A stretch of 11,457 bases of DNA from Actinomycetota bacterium (GTDB lineage Bacteria > Actinomycetota > Thermoleophilia > UBA2241). The notes below the pieces were generated by a model. That model saw only the letters and a program-made list of their open reading frames with translations. It was not told where the DNA came from and searched no databases. The stretch spans positions 1 to 11,457 of the forward strand of contig JAPLCL010000071.1 in NCBI GenBank assembly GCA_026392265.1, given 5' to 3'. How positions within the stretch are numbered: the first letter of the stretch is position 1; the number at the start of each line of letters is the position of its first letter. Shown piece by piece: positions 6,797 to 11,457 of this stretch. A program made the position numbers and the translations under genes.

Positions 6797-7447
6797 TCAG
6801 ATGGCGTCGACGAGCGGGTCGCGGGCGGCGCCCGCGCCACTCCCCCCCGTCGCCTGCTGCGCCTGGAACCGGCGCACGTTGCGGCGGATGGTCGCGAGCT
6901 TGGCGCGCACGTAGTCGGTGGCCTCGTCGCCGCCGACGTCTTCCCCGGTGCTCGCCGCTTCCGACTCGGCCTGCATCTCGCGCAGCACCTCCATGAGTTG
7001 CCCGTCGTCCATGCGCGACAGCGTGTTGAGGTCCCACTTCATGGCCTTGCTGGACGTCTCGTGCACCGCGTCGAGCTTGGCTCGAACGACGGGGTTGAAC
7101 ACGGCACCGGGGTCGACCTGCGCGGTGATCTCGTCGACGTCGCGGATCATGTCTTCGATGCTGGCGCCGGCCTTGGGGATGATCTTGATGCGGCCGTCGG
7201 CATCCTCGACTACCCGTTCGATAGAGAGGTACGCCTTCAGGAAGCCCTCGGTGAAGGCCACCGGCACCGTCACAGCGTAGGCGATCACCTGCAGGACCTC
7301 GGCAGCGAACTGGGTGAACGTGCCCGTATGCAGGTAGCTGTCCTCGATGAGCCCAAGGAGCATGGACTTGAGGTAAGGGTCGGCGCGCATGTCGCGCACT
7401 TTCCCGCCGGGCAGCGGACGATCAGGCTTGTTCTCCGTGGTGGTCAT
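6797..7447 (-). CDS. Uncharacterised 216-aa helical protein
   Basis: I do not recognise this family. The 216-aa product is predicted to be soluble, mostly helical and acidic overall. It has a polar N-terminus (1-25), a moderately hydrophobic helical stretch around 45-70 (AAEVLQVIAYAVTVPVAFTE), an Asp/Glu-rich middle (DMIRDVDEITAQVDP), a possible coiled segment (MDDGQLMEVLREMQAESEA) and a basic stretch (RAKLATIRRNVRRFQAQQ) before a Gly/Ala tail. There is no signal peptide, clear membrane span or catalytic motif. The ATG at 7447 is preferred because GGAGAGAG directly precedes it; an in-frame ATG 8 codons upstream lacks such a site. It is divergent from the trehalose-phosphatase gene and co-oriented with the LysM gene. 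Codon use matches its neighbours, so it is very likely a real gene. Confidence 0.8.
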   Translation of the reverse strand: MTTTENKPDRPLPGGKVRDMRADPYLKSMLLGLIEDSYLHTGTFTQFAAEVLQVIAYAVTVPVAFTEGFLKAYLSIERVVEDADGRIKIIPKAGASIEDMIRDVDEITAQVDPGAVFNPVVRAKLDAVHETSSKAMKWDLNTLSRMDDGQLMEVLREMQAESEAASTGEDVGGDEATDYVRAKLATIRRNVRRFQAQQATGGSGAGAARDPLVDAI

Positions 7448-7506
7448 CTCTCTCCACCCCCGTATCGGCACGCCTGTGCGGAACTTGACCCCGACGACGA
7501 CCTTCG

Positions 7507-7535
7507 TTGGCGCTCGCCCGGCTATCGGTTACGCT
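7507..7535 (+). promoter_or_regulatory. Candidate promoter of the trehalose-phosphatase gene
   Basis: TTGGCG (7507-7512) and TACGCT (7530-7535) are separated by exactly 17 bp, and the -10 fits TAnnnT. A start near 7542 would leave a leader of about 20 nt that holds the ribosome site AAGGAG (7553-7558), 4 nt before the ATG at 7563. The hexamers are poor matches to consensus, so support is mainly spacing and position. No equally good promoter was seen for the divergent minus-strand gene in this 115-bp gap. Confidence 0.4.
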
Positions 7536-7562
7536 GTGTGCAACGAGTGGTGAAGGAGTGCC

Positions 7563-8402
7563 ATGTCGGACGGGCAGCTGATCACGAAAGGCGAGACCGA
7601 GCTCGACGCCTGCCTCGCCGTCTTCGCCGCGGCGCCGCGCGCTGGGGCGCTGCTCTGCGACATCGACGGCACGATATCGGCGATCGTCGCGCGCCCCGGA
7701 GATGCGGCGGTGTCGCAGTGCTTCCTCGAGGCGCTCGCGGCGCTGACGGAGCGGCTCGGCCTGGTGGCGTTCGTGACCGGCCGGACTCTCGAGGACGGGC
7801 GGCGCATGATACCCCTCGATGGCGCCGCCTACGTGGGCACGCACGGCCTGGAAGTCATGGCGCCGGGTGGCCAGATCCACACCGAGCCTCAGACCGAGCG
7901 CTACATCGTCGAGGTGCAGGAGGTCGCCGCCGCCGCGGCCCGCGACCTGGACTGCGAGGCGCTGGGCGTCGTCCTCGAGGACAAACGTACCGTGCTCGCC
8001 ATCCACTACCGCCTCGCCACCGATGCGGCGCGCACGCGCCACGAGATCCTCACCAAGATCGTGGAGCCGGCGCGCGGCCGCGGGCTGGCGATCTCCACCG
8101 GCCACTTCCTCTTCGAGGTGCGACCGCCGCTGCCGTTCAACAAGGGTACGGCAACGCGCCGTCTGCTGGCCGGCGGGGACTACCTTGCCGGGATGTTCTG
8201 CGGCGACGACCTGACCGATGTGACGGGCTTCAAATCGCTGCACGAGTGGGCCGCTCGCGACGCGCGACGCGCGGCCTGCGCAGTGGCCGCGGTGACCGCG
8301 GAGACGCCCAGCCCGGTCATCGAGGGCGCCGATGTCCTCGTCCGCGCGACGCCGGGGATCTACGAGGCGCTGACGCGACTCCTGGCCGCCGTCGGGGGCT
8401 GA
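7563..8402 (+). CDS. otsB: Trehalose-6-phosphate phosphatase-like HAD hydrolase
   Basis: Enzymes of this family dephosphorylate trehalose-6-phosphate to trehalose in the cytoplasm, giving a compatible solute and, in many actinobacteria, a cell-envelope sugar. The 279-aa product shows the HAD motifs in order. DIDGT (33-37) carries the nucleophile D33 and acid/base D35; VTGR (71-74) is motif II; GTHGLE (92-97) is typical of trehalose phosphatases. FNKG (192-195) with K194 is motif III; GDDLTD (214-219) is motif IV. The cap between about 105 and 185 fits type IIB. The start is supported by AAGGAG at 7553-7558. No trehalose-phosphate synthase gene is in the window, so the substrate rests on motifs; mannosyl- or glucosylglycerate phosphatases are related alternatives. 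It converges on the enoyl-CoA hydratase gene. Confidence 0.85.
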   Translation: MSDGQLITKGETELDACLAVFAAAPRAGALLCDIDGTISAIVARPGDAAVSQCFLEALAALTERLGLVAFVTGRTLEDGRRMIPLDGAAYVGTHGLEVMAPGGQIHTEPQTERYIVEVQEVAAAAARDLDCEALGVVLEDKRTVLAIHYRLATDAARTRHEILTKIVEPARGRGLAISTGHFLFEVRPPLPFNKGTATRRLLAGGDYLAGMFCGDDLTDVTGFKSLHEWAARDARRAACAVAAVTAETPSPVIEGADVLVRATPGIYEALTRLLAAVGG

Positions 8403-8410
8403 GAAAGGCC

Positions 8411-8436
8411 GGGGCCGCCGGCCGCAGGCCGGCCCC
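8411..8436. terminator. GC-rich hairpin between convergent genes
   Basis: CCGGCC (8418-8423), loop GCA, GGCCGG (8427-8432) form a perfect stem, extended by GGGG (8411-8414) with CCCC (8433-8436) across a 3-nt bulge. It lies in the 48-bp gap between the two converging stops and is symmetric enough to serve both strands. There is no U-tract, so it would act as a U-less or factor-assisted terminator. Confidence 0.6.
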
Positions 8437-8450
8437 GTCGGCCAACCCGC

Positions 8451-9224
<774 letters not shown>

Positions 9225-9388
9225 GGTGGTCCCTCCTTGCGAGTGGGTGGACGTTCGCGCCGTGACTCTACAGCACTCGCAGCGACGCGGCGGCCCTGCG
9301 CAGCGGCCTACTATTGTCATCCTGTACAACGCGCGCGACCTGTGGTGAGGTACAGGCAGGACCACCGCCCACCACGTGAGGAGCCGCC
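9225..9388. promoter_or_regulatory. Divergent intergenic region with a 7-bp inverted repeat
   Basis: This 164-bp stretch separates the enoyl-CoA hydratase gene (minus) from the lipoprotein gene (plus). CCTGTAC (9321-9327) and GTACAGG (9350-9356) form a perfect 7-bp inverted repeat with a 22-bp spacer, about 33-68 bp before the lipoprotein ATG. TACTATTG at 9309-9316 repeats the octamer found at the presumed mraZ -10. TTGTCA at 9315-9320 resembles a -35, but no good -10 follows. A GAGGAG (9378-9383) serves the lipoprotein start. Which promoter belongs to which gene is unclear. Confidence 0.45.
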
Positions 9389-9955
9389 ATGACACCGCGC
9401 CATGTTCGCCGTCGGCCGCCGTCGCGACCCAAGCGCAGCCGCCTCCGGCCGGCCGTCGTTCGCCGGCCGGGCGCGCCGCTCGCACTGCTCGTGGCTCTGG
9501 CCCTCGCGGTGTGCGCCGGCGCGGCCGCCTGCGGCGGCTCCTCCGGCTCCCCCGGCGCTTCGCCCTCGGCGGCGGCGCCGACTCCCGTGCCGTCGCCGCA
9601 GATCACCGCCGGCGCGCCGCCCGCCGGCGCCGTCCACGTCGTGCGTCAGTTCTGGAAGCTCGTCGGAGAAGACCGCTTGTCCGAGGCCCAGCGCTTTCTC
9701 ACCAGCCCCGGCTCCGGCATCCGCCACTGGACCGACAGCGGCGTGAGCGGGGCGAGAGTGGTGCGCGTGGTCGCCGACTCGGTGGGGCCGTCGCCGGGCC
9801 GCGACGCGACCATCGAGTTCGCGGTCAGGGTGTGGATCGATCCGGCAAGCGTGGTGACCCCCTGGGGACCCACCGGCACGCACACGCTCTTCGAACGTGT
9901 CGTGCGCATGTCCGACGGCAGTTGGCGATTGGTCGAAAGCGGCACCGGCCCGTGA
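9389..9955 (+). CDS. Putative lipoprotein, possible NTF2-like fold
   Basis: The 188-aa product has a very basic N-terminus (1-27), a hydrophobic export helix (30-47, ALLVALALAVCAGAAAC) and then a Ser/Pro/Ala-rich linker (49-80). C48, in GAAAC-GG, is the best lipidation site, but the residue at -3 is Ala, not the usual Leu/Val, so lipidation is uncertain. The exported domain (about 80-188) begins VHVVRQFWKLVGEDRLSEA and ends DGSWRLVESGTGP, a pattern suggesting a small NTF2-like binding domain, by eye only. The ATG is backed by GAGGAG 5 nt upstream. Its stop overlaps the GTG of the antitoxin gene (GTGA), so the three plus-strand genes are probably co-transcribed. Function unknown. Confidence 0.75.
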   Translation: MTPRHVRRRPPSRPKRSRLRPAVVRRPGAPLALLVALALAVCAGAAACGGSSGSPGASPSAAAPTPVPSPQITAGAPPAGAVHVVRQFWKLVGEDRLSEAQRFLTSPGSGIRHWTDSGVSGARVVRVVADSVGPSPGRDATIEFAVRVWIDPASVVTPWGPTGTHTLFERVVRMSDGSWRLVESGTGP

Positions 9956-10239
9956 CTCCTCGCGAGTACTCCATCGCCCACGCGAAGGACCACCTGCCCG
10001 AGGCGGTGCGCGCCGCCGAGACCGGCGAACCGGTCACGCTGACACGTCGCGGGCGGCCGGTCGCGGTCATCCTCTCGGAGACGGAGTATCGCCGGCTAGC
10101 CGGCCCACGCGGCGACTTCTGGACGGCACTACAGGAGTTCCGCGCCACCGTCGACAGCGCCCGCCATGGCATCGAGCCGGAGTACTGGGAGTCGCTGCGC
10201 GACCGCAGGCCCGGAGGCGATGTCGACCTCGGCAGCTGA
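9952..10239 (+). CDS. Phd/YefM-type antitoxin
   Basis: Antitoxins of this family bind and neutralise their toxin partner and repress their own operon. The 95-aa product has the family N-terminal DNA-binding/dimerisation region: YSIAHAKDHLPEAVRAAETG (6-25), then VTLTRRGRPVAVILSETEYRRL (28-49). The C-terminal half (54-95), rich in Glu, Asp, Arg and Trp, should be the toxin-binding tail. The GTG at 9952 overlaps the lipoprotein stop by 4 nt and begins the conserved domain. No ATG lies close by and no strong Shine-Dalgarno is seen, consistent with translational coupling. It ends 3 nt before the PIN toxin gene. Phd-type antitoxins paired with PIN toxins are well known, so I give no vapB symbol. 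Confidence 0.87.
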   Translation: MTPREYSIAHAKDHLPEAVRAAETGEPVTLTRRGRPVAVILSETEYRRLAGPRGDFWTALQEFRATVDSARHGIEPEYWESLRDRRPGGDVDLGS

Positions 10240-10242
10240 GCG

Positions 10243-10656
10243 ATGTTTCTTCTCGACACGAATGTGCTCTGCGAGACCCTGCGCCCTCAGCCCGACCCCG
10301 GCGTGATGCGCGGCCTCGAACGCCACCGGCGCAAGCTGTCGACGGCCGCGCCGGTAGTTCACGAGATCCTCTTCGGAGCGCTGCGCTTGCCACCCGGCGC
10401 CAGGCGCGAGGCTGTGCTGCAGGAGATCGAGCACGTGTTCCTCAAGACCCTGGACGTGCTGGCCTACGATCGGCTTGCCGCCGAGTGGCACGCCCGTCAA
10501 CGCGCACGGCTCACGGACGAGGGTCGCACGCCGCCGTTTGTCGACGGCCAGATCGCTGCCAGCGCCGCCGTCAACGGTCTCACGCTCGTGACGCACAACC
10601 TGACGGACTTCGCTGCCTTCGAGGGCCTCACCGTGGAGGATTGGTTCGCGGGCTGA
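10243..10656 (+). CDS. vapC: PIN-domain ribonuclease toxin (VapC-like)
   Basis: VapC toxins are Mg2+-dependent endoribonucleases, often of tRNA or rRNA, that arrest growth when not held by the antitoxin. The 137-aa product is typical in length. The acidic PIN residues are present: D5 (LLDTNVL), E41 (VVHEILFGAL), D101 (FVDGQIAASA) and D122 (VTHNLTDF, where TxNxxDF is the family pattern). The catalytic set is therefore complete and the toxin is probably active. It starts 3 nt after the antitoxin stop, with only weak ribosome-site match, so expression is likely coupled to the antitoxin. The RNA target cannot be predicted from sequence. Confidence 0.9.
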   Translation: MFLLDTNVLCETLRPQPDPGVMRGLERHRRKLSTAAPVVHEILFGALRLPPGARREAVLQEIEHVFLKTLDVLAYDRLAAEWHARQRARLTDEGRTPPFVDGQIAASAAVNGLTLVTHNLTDFAAFEGLTVEDWFAG

Positions 10657-10700
10657 GGCGCGGCGCGAAGGGCGCCGCCGGGCGGCGCTGCGGCCGCGCC
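10657..10700. terminator. Nested GC-rich hairpin between convergent vapC and helicase genes
   Basis: An outer stem GGCGCGGC (10657-10664) with GCCGCGCC (10693-10700) encloses an inner inverted repeat GCGCCGCC (10672-10679) with GGCGGCGC (10681-10688). It fills the 45-bp gap between the toxin stop and the helicase stop and works on both strands. There is no T-run, so, as at the other convergent junction, it would be a U-less bidirectional terminator. Confidence 0.6.
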
Positions 10701-10701
10701 G

Positions 10702-11457
10702 CTACCCGCGCAGCTTGCGCAGCGGCGCTACGCTGGCCATCAGGCGGCGCTCGGAGCCGTCGCCCTCGAAGCGCACGAGGACGATGCCGCCGTGCTCCAT
10801 CGTGAGCACGGTGCCCTCGCCGAGGGTGGCGTGCAGCACGCGGTCGCCGCTGGCGAAGAACTGCTCGACGACTTCCTCGTCGAGCGCCTTCTTCTCGAGG
10901 CCGGTGAAACGGCGGCCGGAGGCGCCGTCGACGTCGGCGGACGCGTCGGCGGAGCGGCGGCTTGACCGCCGGCCCTGCCACCCGCCGGGGTCGTGCCCGT
11001 CGCCCACGCCCCCGCCCCAGGATCCGCTACCCCAGGATTCGCCGCGCGCGCTCCAGCCCCCAGCGGCGCGGCCGCCGATGGTGTGCCGCTCCACGAGATG
11101 TCTGGGGATCTCATCGAGGAAGCGAGAAGGCAGGTTGTACTGCGAGGACCCCCACAAGGTGCGCGCCCGGGCGTGCAGGAGGTAGAGCCGGTCCATGGCG
11201 CGGGTGATGCCCACGTAGGCCAGACGCCGCTCCTCTTCCACGTTCTGCTCGTCGAGTGAGCGCTGATGAGGAAACACGCCCTCCTCCATGCCGGCGACGA
11301 ACACCGCGGGGAACTCCAGCCCCTTGGCGTTGTGCAGGGTCATCAGCGTGATGAGCGCGCTCGTGTCGGCGAAGGCGTCGATGTCGGCATACAGCGAGAT
11401 CTCCTGAAGGAAGCCGTCGAGGCTGGGCTCGTCGGCGCGCTTGTCGTACTCGGCGGC
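10702..11457 (-). CDS. pcrA: ATP-dependent DNA helicase UvrD/PcrA, C-terminal part (cut by the window edge)
   Basis: UvrD/PcrA are 3'-5' superfamily 1A helicases for nucleotide excision repair, removal of RecA and rescue of blocked forks. The last 251 residues are present and the frame is open to the right edge. Motif V appears as TLHNAKGLEF (40-49 of the visible part), then GMEEGVFPH, and motif VI as YVGITRAMDRLYL (81-93), including the arginine that contacts ATP. A Gly/Ser/Trp-rich linker (about 128-180) joins a C-terminal module (204-251, RVLHATLGEGTVL ... VAPLRKL) of the Tudor-like fold that binds RNA polymerase in PcrA. The N-terminal Walker A part lies outside. It could be named uvrD1/uvrD2, but the C-terminal module favours PcrA/UvrD1. 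Confidence 0.93.
   Translation of the reverse strand, partial: AAEYDKRADEPSLDGFLQEISLYADIDAFADTSALITLMTLHNAKGLEFPAVFVAGMEEGVFPHQRSLDEQNVEEERRLAYVGITRAMDRLYLLHARARTLWGSSQYNLPSRFLDEIPRHLVERHTIGGRAAGGWSARGESWGSGSWGGGVGDGHDPGGWQGRRSSRRSADASADVDGASGRRFTGLEKKALDEEVVEQFFASGDRVLHATLGEGTVLTMEHGGIVLVRFEGDGSERRLMASVAPLRKLRG

Noticed and set aside
7422..8243. 273-codon minus-strand open frame opposite the trehalose-phosphatase gene
   Set aside because: The plus strand carries all HAD motifs, a ribosome site and a promoter candidate; the minus frame has none of these.
9225..9485. N-terminal extension of the enoyl-CoA hydratase
   Set aside because: The additional 87 codons are not crotonase-like and overlap the divergent promoter and lipoprotein gene, while AAGGAGG marks the start at 9224.

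Overview
The window is a GC-rich (roughly 70% by eye), densely packed bacterial chromosome segment. The gene set and order (mraZ-rsmH-ftsL-ftsI-murE-murF), frequent GTG starts, a weakly conserved TAnnnT type of -10 element, Arg/Ala/Pro-rich N-termini and a PcrA-type helicase suggest an actinobacterium, possibly a deep-branching one. That placement is inference from style, not from a phylogenetic marker. The MurE DNPR motif predicts meso-diaminopimelate peptidoglycan.

Layout. (1) Positions 1-5826, all on the minus strand: the start of the division and cell wall (dcw) cluster, read mraZ -> rsmH -> ftsL -> ftsI -> murE -> murF. Genes are tightly coupled, with spacings of 7 nt, 8 nt, a 1-nt overlap, 79 nt and 4 nt. 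The only real gap, before murE, carries a possible leaderless promoter. (2) Upstream of mraZ (5826-5921) lies a control region with GTGGGG boxes on a 10-bp period (the presumed MraZ operator), a candidate -10 and a separate 19-bp dyad. (3) 6011-7447, minus strand: a membrane-anchored LysM protein and an unrecognised 216-aa protein. (4) 7563-8402, plus strand: a trehalose-phosphatase-like HAD enzyme, convergent with (5) an enoyl-CoA hydratase (8451-9224, minus), with a GC-rich hairpin between them. (6) 9389-10656, plus strand: a putative lipoprotein overlapping a Phd/YefM-type antitoxin gene, followed by a PIN-domain (VapC-like) toxin. (7) From 10702 to the right edge, minus strand: the C-terminal part of a UvrD/PcrA helicase, cut by the window end.

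The most striking anomaly is at the left edge. Positions 1-123 are a perfect inverted copy of 947-1069, inside murE. The copy replaces the rest of murF, so MurF stops after about 176 genuine residues. A fold-back chimera at a contig end is the simplest explanation; a real inverted duplication that destroys an essential gene is much less likely.

I found no convincing new multi-gene system, RNA gene, CRISPR array or insertion sequence. The best leads for new biology are the lipoprotein/toxin-antitoxin overlap with an inverted repeat in its promoter region, the unrecognised 216-aa gene, the mraZ control region and the possible leaderless murE promoter.
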